A stretch of DNA of 64,000 bases from Alphaproteobacteria bacterium (GCA_900768875.1 CAAGEP010000005.1:1-64000), one strand, 5' to 3'; shown: positions 8,786-17,381, counted from the first letter of the stretch. The notes: generated from the sequence alone by a model not told the origin. Numbers and translations: made by a program.

Positions 8786-9711
8786 TTGTTCTTTCCCTTG
8801 TTCAAAGCTTGCACGTCCGCAATTTGGTTTTCAGAAAACAGCGCGTAATCGGAATCCGTCCGCGCGGCGGGGGACAGCTTGCCGACCTTGACCCAGTAAC
8901 GGACGGAGGAAGCGGGAACGCCGCACAGCTTGGCAAAATCGCCGATTTTCATCAGTTTTTGTCCCGACACGTCGGGTTTCGACGTATCCAGCAAATCAAT
9001 CGCCGCGGACAGCGACCGCGACAGCGATTCCAGCATAAAAGTCCTGTACGCGTCGCCGTTTTCGGTTGTTTGGTATTTTTCCAACGCGGACAGATACCGT
9101 TTGCGATCGCGGGGACGAATGATGATCGGGGAATATCCGCTTTCCAACAACATCAAATTCATCAACAACCGCGCCGTGCGTCCGTTGCCGTCCACAAACG
9201 GGTGAATGGAAACAAGGCGGTAGTGCGCTTCTATCGCTTTCAACGGTTCGGCGGTCGCGTCGTTTTTCAGCCAAGCGTCAAACGCCGCCATTAAATCGGG
9301 GACTTTGACGGGATTGGGCAGAATGACGGCGGAACCGGAAATCCGCACTTTGACGGCGCGGTAAAATCCCGCGTTCGTGTCGTCAATCCCCGACAAAATG
9401 ATTTTGTGCAGGGCAAGGACGGTGCTTTCGGTCACGGGGGTTCGCGCTTTCGCCGTTTCCAAAACGAAATCGTAAGCGGCGGCGTGGTTGCGCGCCTCTT
9501 GATAATGTTTCAACGGTTTTGAACCGGCGGTAATACCCTCTTCAATCACCAAAGTCGTTTCTTCGCGGGTCAGCGTGTTGCCCTCGATAGCGTTGGACGT
9601 GTACGCCAGCTCGGTTTTCAACCAGTTGTGCAAAACGACGCGGTTGTCTTTGTTTTTCAACAAATCCGCCAGCTTTTCACGTTTTTCGGCGATGTTGTTC
9701 AATCTGTCCAT
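8782..9711 (-). CDS. Fic-domain AMP/nucleotidyl-transferase with C-terminal HTH
   Basis: A Fic protein of 309 residues from ATG 9711 (an in-frame ATG at 9741 would add 10). The active-site motif HPFVDGNGRTAR is complete (HxFx[D/E]GNGRxxR), so it should transfer AMP or another phosphoryl group to a target hydroxyl. An N-terminal inhibitory motif (TSNAIEGN, [S/T]xxxEGN) indicates a class II self-inhibited Fic protein. The last ~60 residues carry a MerR-like helix-turn-helix (KIGDFAKLCGVPASSVRYW). Start 9711 is preferred because a good promoter has its -10 box touching 9741. It sits inside a restriction operon and is coupled to hsdM by ATGA. The target is unknown. Confidence 0.88.
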   Translation of the reverse strand: MDRLNNIAEKREKLADLLKNKDNRVVLHNWLKTELAYTSNAIEGNTLTREETTLVIEEGITAGSKPLKHYQEARNHAAAYDFVLETAKARTPVTESTVLALHKIILSGIDDTNAGFYRAVKVRISGSAVILPNPVKVPDLMAAFDAWLKNDATAEPLKAIEAHYRLVSIHPFVDGNGRTARLLMNLMLLESGYSPIIIRPRDRKRYLSALEKYQTTENGDAYRTFMLESLSRSLSAAIDLLDTSKPDVSGQKLMKIGDFAKLCGVPASSVRYWVKVGKLSPAARTDSDYALFSENQIADVQALNKGKNK

Positions 9712-9741
9712 GGCACACGCTTTCAACTTTATGGTTTTCAT

Positions 9742-9769
9742 ATTTTAAAACATTAAAGCTGAGAGTCAA
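9742..9769 (-). promoter_or_regulatory. Predicted sigma70 promoter for fic-hsdM
   Basis: Read on the minus strand, TTGACT (9764-9769), a 16-nt spacer and TAAAAT (9742-9747) form a near-consensus promoter. Transcription would begin near 9735, downstream of the ATG at 9741, so translation of fic from this transcript would use ATG 9711. It would let fic and hsdM be expressed separately from hsdR and hsdS. Confidence 0.55.
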
Positions 9770-9793
9770 GAAAATGAAGGAATGACAATGTCT

Positions 9794-10273
9794 TTATTTT
9801 TGTTCTTTCTTTTTTAGAAAGAAAATTCCGTTGAATGCAGCTTTTTTTGCTTCTTCCAGAGTATTAAACTCTTTTTCTCCGTTTTTCCACTTGTTGTTTT
9901 GAACGGGTATTTTACAAATTGAAACTTTGTATACGTTTTCTATCGGGCATATCTCTACTGTATACTGCTTATAAGATATCGTAAAGTTCCCGTATTGGTT
10001 TATCGACCATCGTTTGTTGTTTATAAAATTATGAAGACGTCTAGCTTTCCTTTCTTTTTCTTTTCCGCAATAGCCCTCAATTAAATTTTCAGCACAAACG
10101 CAACCGACGCGAATGTCGTTTGGGTAATTATCATGCCTTAATATGTGAACATATCGAATTTCCTGTCGCGAACAGGCTTCACAGTATTCGTAGTTGCCGG
10201 CTCCTAAATCTTCGCAGTCCACCTCTTCCCAACCTTTGTGGGGGAAACCGGGTTCGCTAAACAATCCATTCAT
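9794..10273 (-). CDS. Small Cys-rich protein of a type I R-M operon, function unknown
   Basis: A 159-residue protein with CEAC (31-34) and CVC (58-60) cysteine pairs separated by QEIRYVHILRHDNYP, which looks like a small zinc-binding knuckle. The C-terminal half is Lys/Asn-rich and ends in a short amphipathic segment (EEAKKAAFNGIFFL). I recall similar Cys-pair proteins (RYVHxxxH...VGCVC pattern) as uncharacterised ORFs in various bacteria, but know no function. Its ATG overlaps the hsdS stop by 4 nt, so it is translated with hsdS. It may assist or regulate the restriction complex; this is inference from position only. Confidence 0.75.
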   Translation of the reverse strand: MNGLFSEPGFPHKGWEEVDCEDLGAGNYEYCEACSRQEIRYVHILRHDNYPNDIRVGCVCAENLIEGYCGKEKERKARRLHNFINNKRWSINQYGNFTISYKQYTVEICPIENVYKVSICKIPVQNNKWKNGEKEFNTLEEAKKAAFNGIFFLKKKEQK

Positions 10274-11559
10274 TTCCGTTTTCCTTTTTTGGCGGGAAGT
10301 TCGGACGCGCGGGCGGCGCGGATGCGGTCGAGTAAAACGGACGCCGGTTCATCGTCGGGATTTTGAGGGACGAGTTCGCCCGAAAACGCTTTTTTCAAAA
10401 CGGCTTGCTTTAATTTTTCAGCGTTGCTCAAAGCGCGGTCGACCGCCGTTTCCAGCGCGTCCGCCCGTTCAAAACGGCTTTCGATTTCCGCAACGATACG
10501 TTTTTGTTCATCGAGAGAGGGAATTGGAATTTCAATATTTGAAAATTTAGTGGATCCGATATGGTTAATGCCAACACCGCCAGCTAGTTTGGCAAAAAAA
10601 CTAGATAAATAAAGATATTTATAGAACCAAAAAACATATTTAGGATGATTACTAAATAACCGATGACGTATGACGGTGTTTTGAAAACAGCAATCATCTA
10701 TTTCATTATTCCAGATAGCAGGTTTCCCAACCTGATTTGGACTTCCAGATGCTTCTGATAAAAGAATATCGTTTTGTTTTAAAAGGTATTTTTCTTTTTC
10801 ATAAGGTAAAAACTCCATATCTAAAATATCTGATACATCAATCCCGTTTTCAGATATGTTTGCTGCTCGAATATATTTTGTAGGATAAAATTTTGATATA
10901 TTTTTAGGAGAACGTTGACGTCCTAGTGAAACTTCTCCTATTTCTGATGCTTTTTGGATTACTGCATTTTTTATGTTAAACGCGGATTTCAGGACGGATT
11001 GGCGGTAAAGGGCGATTTGATTTTTTACGGATTTCAAATTTTCAACCCCCGCGTCAATGCCGGCGAATAACTCTTCAATCTTCGCCACAATCCGCCTTTG
11101 CTCCGCCAACGGGGGTAGAGGAATTTCAATGTTTTTAAGCTTGTTAACAGAAACACCGCCAATAAGCCCATTTTTATTATATGAAAAGATGTTTCTAAAG
11201 TCTGATGTTTGCAAAAAATAAAATATATATTTGTTGTCAATTTTTGAGACGAAAGCGCACAGTTTGTTTCCAAAGTAAACATCTTGATTTGTTAAACCGA
11301 TTTTTCGTCCGGCGGAACCGCCTTCAATGCAAAGCAACACGCTTCCTTTCGGGGCGATTTTAAATTTTAAATCGTTTGTGGGAATTTTTATGCCGTTTTC
11401 ATAATCAATACATTGATCAAACCCGACGTCTTTTGTTCCAATATAATTATATCCCATTGAAATATTGGTGTATTTTTCAAGTTTCTCTTTTTCATTGATA
11501 CTGTTTCCTGTAAAAATATCACAAATCTCGTCCAATTTGCATACTATCCAATTTGTCAT
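10270..11559 (-). CDS. hsdS: Type I restriction-modification specificity subunit HsdS
   Basis: A 429-residue specificity subunit with two target-recognition domains, each followed by a conserved helical spacer: PLPPLAEQRRIVAKIEELFAG (~residues 148-168) and PIPSLDEQKRIVAEIESRFE (~345-364). The first TRD spans about 1-145, the second about 195-340. It decides the bipartite recognition site for methylation and cleavage. The TRDs are clearly more AT-rich than the flanking helices, as expected for domains exchanged by recombination. It overlaps the upstream membrane ORF and the downstream Cys-rich ORF by 4 nt each. Confidence 0.93.
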   Translation of the reverse strand: MTNWIVCKLDEICDIFTGNSINEKEKLEKYTNISMGYNYIGTKDVGFDQCIDYENGIKIPTNDLKFKIAPKGSVLLCIEGGSAGRKIGLTNQDVYFGNKLCAFVSKIDNKYIFYFLQTSDFRNIFSYNKNGLIGGVSVNKLKNIEIPLPPLAEQRRIVAKIEELFAGIDAGVENLKSVKNQIALYRQSVLKSAFNIKNAVIQKASEIGEVSLGRQRSPKNISKFYPTKYIRAANISENGIDVSDILDMEFLPYEKEKYLLKQNDILLSEASGSPNQVGKPAIWNNEIDDCCFQNTVIRHRLFSNHPKYVFWFYKYLYLSSFFAKLAGGVGINHIGSTKFSNIEIPIPSLDEQKRIVAEIESRFERADALETAVDRALSNAEKLKQAVLKKAFSGELVPQNPDDEPASVLLDRIRAARASELPAKKGKRK

Positions 11560-12527
11560 TTTTTAATATCCACATCAAATTTTTCAAACAAGCTTAATTG
11601 ATTGGCATCTTCTCTGCGTTTTGCGCCTTTCTTCGTTTCAAAATAACCACCATCTTTATACTCCGTTCCTAAAACTTCTGTAACAGCATAAGAAACAGAA
11701 TCTTCATCGCCGTCATCATTAACCTTTCTTTTGATTTCAAGTACAACAGACATAATATTTTCACTCTCAAAGCGAATTTCTTTTTTTAATATTTTTTCTC
11801 TAAATTCTTTATCTTTCATAGAAAAATCTATGAGTGAATCGTTGTATATTCCCTTCCATTTAATACGTCCATTGTTGTTTAGAACAGGGGAAACAATCTC
11901 AATAGTTGCATTTTCATCAACCTCAATTTCTTCATGAGGTTCTATGATAAATTTTATAAAATCGGATCTTTGAACGGTTGCTATCTCTGAAAAAGTATTC
12001 TCAGATGATCGAACTTCAACTGAAAAAGATTTTGTATGCCCCTCATTATCCATAACCTTATATAGTTCAGATTGTTTTTTATATATTTTTTTGACAGTTT
12101 CTGAATTATTTACAGAAGGAATGTTCGATATGAGTTTATTAAAATATTCTATTTGTTTTTCATTTAAGATTTTTTGCGATTTTGCGGCTTCCGCTTGATT
12201 TTGATAATAAGAGATTTGAGCATCATCTAATTTAGAATTACTAGTTAAAAAATGGGAAATGAGTAAGAGAATGATTGGGGCATACAGAGCTGTAAAAATA
12301 ATTTTATCAACGTCCGTTTTTAGCTTAAATTTTAATATATCTCTCCAACCACCAGCTACGTTTAGAATCAAATCTATTTCAACGTCAATGTCAAGCGATT
12401 TTGAAATTTCATTTATAATTGACAATATATTTTGTTCTGCTTGATTGTGCATATTTGCGTCAATTTCGTGCAAATTTTCATCAAATTGATAATGAAGAAT
12501 TAATTCATTTTCATTAAATTGATTCAT
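11556..12527 (-). CDS. Unrecognised protein with one membrane segment in the R-M operon
   Basis: A 323-residue AT-rich gene of unknown family. An acidic N-terminal ~75 residues are followed by one or two hydrophobic stretches (IIFTALYAPIILLLISHFL, about 78-97), a Gln/Lys-rich, probably helical region (100-165) and a beta-rich C-terminal half (VRSSENTFSEIATVQR to KKEIRFESENIM). The final residues QLSLFEKFDV are short and amphipathic. It starts 4 nt after hsdR stops and overlaps hsdS by ATGA. No catalytic motif is visible. An effector or sensor role alongside the restriction system is possible but not shown. Confidence 0.7.
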   Translation of the reverse strand: MNQFNENELILHYQFDENLHEIDANMHNQAEQNILSIINEISKSLDIDVEIDLILNVAGGWRDILKFKLKTDVDKIIFTALYAPIILLLISHFLTSNSKLDDAQISYYQNQAEAAKSQKILNEKQIEYFNKLISNIPSVNNSETVKKIYKKQSELYKVMDNEGHTKSFSVEVRSSENTFSEIATVQRSDFIKFIIEPHEEIEVDENATIEIVSPVLNNNGRIKWKGIYNDSLIDFSMKDKEFREKILKKEIRFESENIMSVVLEIKRKVNDDGDEDSVSYAVTEVLGTEYKDGGYFETKKGAKRREDANQLSLFEKFDVDIKK

Positions 12528-12531
12528 TTTC

Positions 12532-15243
12532 TCACCCCATCAATGTTGCCGATAAATCATTCAGAATGTCGTTCAGTTGATTGCCGAAGACTTGTCTGGC
12601 TTTGAACAGACCGCCGCGGTCGGCGAAGATTTCCTGCACGTCCGCGGTTGAAATGGCGGCATTTTCGATGATTTGCGTTTTAATCATTTGCAGCCATTGC
12701 GTTTGTTCCGCCGTGAACTCGACGCCGCGTTTTTTCTGCCGTCCCAGCCACAGATTAAATCTTTGTTCCGCCGCCGCGTCAAATTCGGTCAGCGTTTCGT
12801 CCGCGCCGATCGCAAAGCGCACCAGTTGCACCAAATTCGTCAGCAACCGCGCGGGATTGGTCACGCGTTTGACCTTGTCCCGTTCAATGTCGGCGTAGGC
12901 GTTCCAGACGCCCGCCAAATCCAGCGGGGGACGCGCCGCCGCCATTTTGTCCGACAGCTCTTTTATCGCTTCAAAGGTCAGCGTTTGTTGCGCGCGGGGG
13001 CGGTTGAAAATGATTTGCAGCGCGGTGATTTCGTCCTTGTTCGATTCAATGAAATCGCGGAAGTTTTTCACCGTGTCCTGCGCCCTTTGCGTGCCGACGA
13101 CGGGCGCGGTCAGCACTTCGTCGGGGGCGAAGTCGATATACAAAACGGACTTCGACGCCAAATCCAGCAACGCTTGCCGGAAAGCGGGCGAATTAAAGGG
13201 CTTGACCGCCTCCTGCTTCGCCGCTTCGATTTCAGCGTCCGTCTTGCCCGCCTGAAAATCCGCGTCCGCCGCGGCGGTCATTTCCCGCGCGATTTGAACC
13301 AAATCCTTGCCGTTCGCCGCCGCCTTGACCCGTTCGACGTCCGCGCGTTCCAATCGGGATTGAATTTTCACCAACCGCACGGCGACGGAATCAAGCGTGT
13401 CGTCGTCGTCCTTGCTCTGCGCCAGCTGTTCCGCCAGCTTTTTCAGCGGGACGGCGCGTTTGCGTTCCAAAGGTTGCGAGGCGGACTTGTTCGATTCCGT
13501 CACTCCGACGGCGTCAATCAGGAAAAAGTGCGTTTTCGCCCGCGCGTTCGGCGTGACAGATTGCAAATCCGTGTCGGACACGGAACGCACGCCGCGCCCT
13601 TTCATTTGTTCGTAATACAGTTCCGAATGCACGTCGCGCATGAAAATCAAGACTTCCAGCGGTTTGATGTCCGTTCCCGTCGCGATCATGTCCACCGTGA
13701 CCGCGACGCGCAAAGCCGCCGATGTCCGAAATTCGTTGATCAAATCCGACGGCTTTTCACCCGTCACGTTGTAAGTGATCTTTTTGCAAAACGCGTTGTC
13801 TTTGCCGAACACTTCGCGGGTGATGCGGACGATTTCCTCGGCATGGTTGTCGTCCTTGGCGAAAATCAGCGTTTTCGGCACCCAAGTCGGATCGCGGTTC
13901 GGAAACAGCTCCGTCCACAAAGTATCCTTGTAGCATTGAATGATCGTGCGAATCTGGTTCGGCGCCATAACGGAACGGTCAAGCTGGTTCGGAGTGTATG
14001 CGATATCGTCGTCAATCTGCCCGTATGTTTCCCTGCGCGTTTTCTTATCCCTTTGCAGAACGGGAAAGTCATGCGTGATTACACCGCCCTGTTCCGTGAT
14101 TTTCGTGCGGATTCGCAAAACCTCGTAATCGACGTTCACGCCGTCGATAACCGATCTTTCATAAGGATATTCGGCGACGATGTTTTGGTTAAAGTAGCCC
14201 AGCGTCATTTTTGACGGCGTGGCGGTCAGTCCGACGGTGAACGCGTCAAAGTATTCCAGCACCTGCCGCCAATCGCCGTAAATGCTGCGGTGACATTCGT
14301 CCGTGACGATGAAATCGAAAAATTCCGGCGGCAAATCACGGTTGTATTCAACCGTTGCGGGGTTGCCCAAAGCCCCCAATTCATAGGCGGAAACGTCTTC
14401 GTTCGCCGAATCGTAGTCCGCTTCGCCGCGCAGCATGGAATACAGCCGCTGAATGGTCGTGATGACGACTTTCGCGTCCTTGTCAACCATGTTGTGCTGC
14501 ATATGCTGAACGATGTAAGCGTCCGTAAAAGGGCGGTTTTCGTCGTTCAGATAAAAGTTTGAAAACTCTTTCTTTGTCTGCGCGCCCAAATTGTTGCGAT
14601 CGACCAGAAACAAAACGCGTTTGGCTTTGGCGTGCTTGATCAGACGATAAACAAAGTTGCAGGCGGTAAAGGTCTTGCCCGCGCCCGTCGCCATTTGAAT
14701 CAGCGATCGCGGCTGTCCTTTCGCCAAAGACGCTTCCAGTCCCGTGATCGCTTCGATCTGGCATTGACGCAAACCGATTTTATTCAGCGGCGGCATGGTT
14801 TGCAAACGGTTGCGTAAAGTCGTTTCTTGCGCCAGTTCCGTTGCCAGCGTTTCGGGACGGTGAAAGGAAAACACGCGGCGGGCGCGCGGGGTATGGTCGC
14901 GGTAATCCGTGAACCATGTTTCCGTATCCGTCGCCTCGTAAACAAACGGCAGGAAATCAGCCGCCTTTTTCACATAATCGGGCAAAGCGGCGGCGTATGC
15001 GGCAGACTGGTTTTCAACGCCGCTGAGGGACACGCCCGATTTTTTGGCTTCGATGACGCCGGCGGCTTTGCCGTTGACAAACAGCAGATAATCAGCTTCT
15101 GTCCCGTCCTTCATCATAAATTCGCGCACGGCGACGCCGACGGCGGCGGTGCGGTCGAAATCCGCCCTGTCTTGAATGATCCAACCCGCCTTTGTCAGAC
15201 GGTCATCAATAATTTGCCGAGCTTGTTCTTCCGGTGTACACAA
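12532..15243 (-). CDS. hsdR: Type I restriction endonuclease subunit HsdR
   Basis: A 903-residue motor/nuclease subunit from TTG 15243, chosen because GGAGGG lies 4 nt upstream; the longer frame from 15294 has no ribosome-binding site. The N-terminal nuclease core reads EADYLLFVNGK...IEAKK (PD-(D/E)xK type, ~50-68). The SF2 translocase has Walker A MATGAGKTF (~184-192), a DECH box (VTDECHRSIYGDW) and motif VI-like YEQMKGRGVRS, with the long helical C-terminus typical of HsdR. It is the first gene of the operon. A decayed second copy of its central part lies at 15644-15812. Confidence 0.93.
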   Translation of the reverse strand: MCTPEEQARQIIDDRLTKAGWIIQDRADFDRTAAVGVAVREFMMKDGTEADYLLFVNGKAAGVIEAKKSGVSLSGVENQSAAYAAALPDYVKKAADFLPFVYEATDTETWFTDYRDHTPRARRVFSFHRPETLATELAQETTLRNRLQTMPPLNKIGLRQCQIEAITGLEASLAKGQPRSLIQMATGAGKTFTACNFVYRLIKHAKAKRVLFLVDRNNLGAQTKKEFSNFYLNDENRPFTDAYIVQHMQHNMVDKDAKVVITTIQRLYSMLRGEADYDSANEDVSAYELGALGNPATVEYNRDLPPEFFDFIVTDECHRSIYGDWRQVLEYFDAFTVGLTATPSKMTLGYFNQNIVAEYPYERSVIDGVNVDYEVLRIRTKITEQGGVITHDFPVLQRDKKTRRETYGQIDDDIAYTPNQLDRSVMAPNQIRTIIQCYKDTLWTELFPNRDPTWVPKTLIFAKDDNHAEEIVRITREVFGKDNAFCKKITYNVTGEKPSDLINEFRTSAALRVAVTVDMIATGTDIKPLEVLIFMRDVHSELYYEQMKGRGVRSVSDTDLQSVTPNARAKTHFFLIDAVGVTESNKSASQPLERKRAVPLKKLAEQLAQSKDDDDTLDSVAVRLVKIQSRLERADVERVKAAANGKDLVQIAREMTAAADADFQAGKTDAEIEAAKQEAVKPFNSPAFRQALLDLASKSVLYIDFAPDEVLTAPVVGTQRAQDTVKNFRDFIESNKDEITALQIIFNRPRAQQTLTFEAIKELSDKMAAARPPLDLAGVWNAYADIERDKVKRVTNPARLLTNLVQLVRFAIGADETLTEFDAAAEQRFNLWLGRQKKRGVEFTAEQTQWLQMIKTQIIENAAISTADVQEIFADRGGLFKARQVFGNQLNDILNDLSATLMG

Positions 15244-15331
15244 AGTTCCCTCCGAATATATATGAAACAATAGTATATCATCAAACGGTTGCAACGCAAG
15301 AACGGAATAGCTTTCCCCTTCCGTTTAAGGA

Positions 15332-15561
15332 TTATTCCCCCGTAATCCAAAACCGTTCCGCAACGGCTTTAAAATCGGCAAGCAGACCTAACGCGTTCGC
15401 CAAACGCAGCAACAAATCAAACGCAATCGGTCCCGTTCTTTCAAACCGGCGTAAAGACGCAAGCGTAACATCGGAACGGTCGCAAAGCCATGCTGTGATA
15501 GCTTCTGCTTCAACCGCAACGCCTTGATTTTTTGTGCGATTTCCCGTGCGATGGCGGCGTT
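15332..15561 (-). pseudogene. Relic of an XRE/HipB-like helix-turn-helix regulator
   Basis: The minus strand ends in a frame reading SDVTLASLRRFERTGPIAF and LLLRLANALGLLADFKAVAERFW before TAA at 15332-15334. This is the C-terminal half of a small antitoxin-type HTH regulator. The N-terminal half (REIAQKIKALRLKQKLSQ) lies just upstream in another frame, so a frameshift near 15480-15490 has broken the gene, and no start codon remains. Bases 15530-15561 match a piece of the dehydrogenase gene at 21217-21248 with 2 mismatches, hinting at a chimaeric origin. Confidence 0.55.
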
Positions 15562-15643
15562 TTATATATCGACATCAATGATGACGGTTCTGTTTTCGGA
15601 ACAGATGACACAGACAAAACAGTTTTGTAGATTACCGGTGCTC

Positions 15644-15812
15644 TGTGCGGCTTCGCAAAACTCTGTAATCGACGTTCACACCGTCGATAACCGAGCCTTC
15701 ATAAGGGGATTTGGCAACAATGTTTTGATTAACGTAGCCCAGAGTCCTTTTCAACCGCGTTGTACTATATGATGTCCGTAAAAGTCAGATAAAAGTTTGA
15801 AAGCTTTTTATG
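15644..15812 (-). pseudogene. Relic of a second hsdR gene
   Basis: This segment is a degraded, internally deleted copy of hsdR. Bases 15644-15762 align with hsdR 14103-14215 (shared motifs include AATCGACGTTCAC and ACGTAGCCCAG versus AAGTAGCCCAG), and 15763-15812 align with 14491-14573 (GTCCGTAAAAG, AGATAAAAGTTTGAAA). The intervening ~275 bp of hsdR, including the DECH region, is missing. The minus-strand frame still reads SVIDGVNVDY, matching HsdR. It shows that another type I system once stood here or that part of the operon was duplicated and lost. Confidence 0.7.
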
Positions 15813-15864
15813 TTCATCAAAAACAAATATTTACAGTTGACTTAAAAAAAGAGATATGACATTA

Positions 15865-15873
15865 TGTTATAAT
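15865..15873 (+). promoter_or_regulatory. Extended -10 promoter before the tail-fibre gene
   Basis: TGTTATAAT is a perfect extended -10 element (TGnTATAAT) 65 nt upstream of the tail-fibre start. A TTGACT lies 25 nt further up, too far for a normal -35, so recognition probably relies on the extended -10. Confidence 0.5.
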
Positions 15874-15897
15874 TCGGAAAATGCGTTGATAAGCTTA

Positions 15898-15921
15898 GGC
15901 GGGAATATCCCGTCTTTTTTT
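15898..15921 (+). terminator. Hairpin plus T-run in the tail-fibre leader (attenuator-like)
   Basis: A GGCGGGA / TCCCGTC stem with a 3-nt loop is followed by seven T residues, between the extended -10 element and the ribosome-binding site of the tail-fibre gene. It has the form of an intrinsic terminator in a 5' leader, so transcription may be attenuated; alternatively it ends a lost upstream phage gene. Confidence 0.6.
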
Positions 15922-15937
15922 ATAGGAAGGAAAAAAG

Positions 15938-16816
15938 ATGACGGTAAGCAGTCAACGAAACAAAGTGATTTATGTTGGAAACGGGGTTGCGACGGAATTT
16001 GCAATCCCGTTTTCTTTTTTGGAACAGGAGCATCTGAAAGTCAGGCAAAAGAAAAACGACATACAAACCGAACGGACGGACTGGGCGGTCAAAAGCGGCA
16101 ACCTTGTCTTTGCGGACGCGCCGGAATCGGGAACGGAAATCGCGATTGTGCGCGAAGTGCCTTTGACGCAGGAAACGGACTACCGCGACAACGAGATTCT
16201 GCACGCTGAAACGCTGGAACGCAACTTTGACAAGCTGACAATGCAGGTTCAACAGCTGGCGGAAAAATCGGAACGTGCCGTGACGGTCGATATTTTCGAC
16301 GACACGCAGGCGGACAGCTTGATTCCAAGCATCAGAAACGCGGTTTCGGATTGCCAAACGGCGGCGAAAATGACGGCCAGCGATGTACAAAAAGCAACAG
16401 CGTCTGCAGCAAATGCCGCAGCATCGGAGGCAAATACGGCGGCAATGCTGGCTACAAAAGCTGAGGCGGATTTAAGTAATTTATCTGCTGGAGGAAAACG
16501 TAGAATTGCGGCGTTAAGTTCCCCGAGCCATGTTAAAATTGTTGATATTTTCACATCGCCGATTACCACTGTTTTGCAAACATATACAGCCCCTGCGAAC
16601 GGTTTGGTTCAAATATGTTTGGAAATCCAAGATGGATCCCTGACGTTTTACAACAAAACGACATCGGAAGATTCCGTATTCGGCAATTCGAACGGAAACG
16701 GACTGAATACTGTTAAAGTTCATGCACGAAAAGGCGATGTGATAAAGACGCAGACCTATTCGTCGCAAGCCACCATATACCACAGCGAATTTATCTATGA
16801 CGAAGGAGAAATCTGA
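15938..16816 (+). CDS. Phage tail-fibre-like protein
   Basis: A 292-residue protein. The N-terminal ~105 residues follow the T7-type tail-fibre attachment pattern (YVGNGVATEFAIPFSFLEQEHLKV, later REVPLTQETDY and ERNFDKLTMQVQQLAE). A long alanine-rich helix (about 145-180) leads to a beta-rich C-terminal domain ending in TYSSQATIYHSEF, likely the receptor-binding or trimer tip. The start follows GGAAGGAAAAAAG. No capsid, terminase or other tail genes are nearby, so this is a prophage remnant or a captured fibre/tailocin piece. It overlaps the next gene by one base (TGATG). Confidence 0.8.
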   Translation: MTVSSQRNKVIYVGNGVATEFAIPFSFLEQEHLKVRQKKNDIQTERTDWAVKSGNLVFADAPESGTEIAIVREVPLTQETDYRDNEILHAETLERNFDKLTMQVQQLAEKSERAVTVDIFDDTQADSLIPSIRNAVSDCQTAAKMTASDVQKATASAANAAASEANTAAMLATKAEADLSNLSAGGKRRIAALSSPSHVKIVDIFTSPITTVLQTYTAPANGLVQICLEIQDGSLTFYNKTTSEDSVFGNSNGNGLNTVKVHARKGDVIKTQTYSSQATIYHSEFIYDEGEI

Positions 16817-17202
16817 TGTTTTATGCGTTTAACGAGAGGAACAAAGAATATCGTTACGGTTCCGACAAACGGGAAACAACGGATCAGGCGATACAAGACA
16901 ACATCCAGACAAATGCCGACGAATGGCAAACGATTGAATTAAATGAAGAAATCGTCACCGTCAACAACAAACAATTCCTTCGTTCCGCCATTCCTGCGGC
17001 AGAGATTACGGCAGAAAAAGCAAGAAAAGTGCGGCAAATCAGAAACGGATTGCTGGCTCAATCCGATTGGACACAGGCAAACGACAGCCCGCTGTCCGTT
17101 GAACAAAAAAGAAAGTGGAGTGGATATCGGCAATCTTTGCGTGATATTACCGATCAATCCGATTTTCCCGAAGCAATCGTATTTCCGCCTTTGCCGGAAT
17201 AA
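16816..17202 (+). CDS. Phage tail-fibre assembly (chaperone-like) protein
   Basis: A 128-residue protein directly coupled to the tail-fibre gene (stop and start share one base). The C-terminal half has the pattern RNGLLAQSDWTQANDSPLS, QKRKWSGYRQSLRDI and FPPLPE, typical of tail-fibre assembly or tail-assembly chaperone proteins encoded next to fibres in phages. The role is assisting fibre trimerisation or attachment. A strong terminator follows, so the two-gene unit looks complete and probably still expressible. Confidence 0.75.
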   Translation: MFYAFNERNKEYRYGSDKRETTDQAIQDNIQTNADEWQTIELNEEIVTVNNKQFLRSAIPAAEITAEKARKVRQIRNGLLAQSDWTQANDSPLSVEQKRKWSGYRQSLRDITDQSDFPEAIVFPPLPE

Positions 17203-17216
17203 GTCAACATTTCATT

Positions 17217-17248
17217 TTAAGGGGAAAGATTTTTCTTTCCCCTTTTTA
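17217..17248 (+). terminator. Rho-independent terminator after the tail-fibre pair
   Basis: AAGGGGAAAG pairs with CTTTCCCCTT around a short T-rich loop, followed by T residues. It lies 15 nt after the stop of the fibre-assembly gene. Its reverse complement also has a T-run, so it may serve the convergent glycan operon, although that operon's last stop codon is 130 nt away. Confidence 0.8.
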
Positions 17249-17381
17249 AAATTTGCAGGCACATTTCTTTTGTTTTTTCTAAAATAACGGAGAAAGCAAA
17301 AGCACAGGAGCTCCTTTCTCTCAACCTTATTTTTCTCAAAAAACTAGCATTACAAATCAAAGAGCCACGGTTCTCTTCTCA

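Noticed and set aside
12673..14214. Long plus-strand open frame (513 codons) opposite hsdR
   Set aside because: It is the antisense shadow of hsdR; the translation is Arg/Phe/Gln-rich without any motif, while the minus strand encodes a complete HsdR.
15837..15873. Classical -35/-10 promoter with TTGACT and TATAAT
   Set aside because: The spacer is 25 nt, too long for sigma70; only the extended -10 element was kept.
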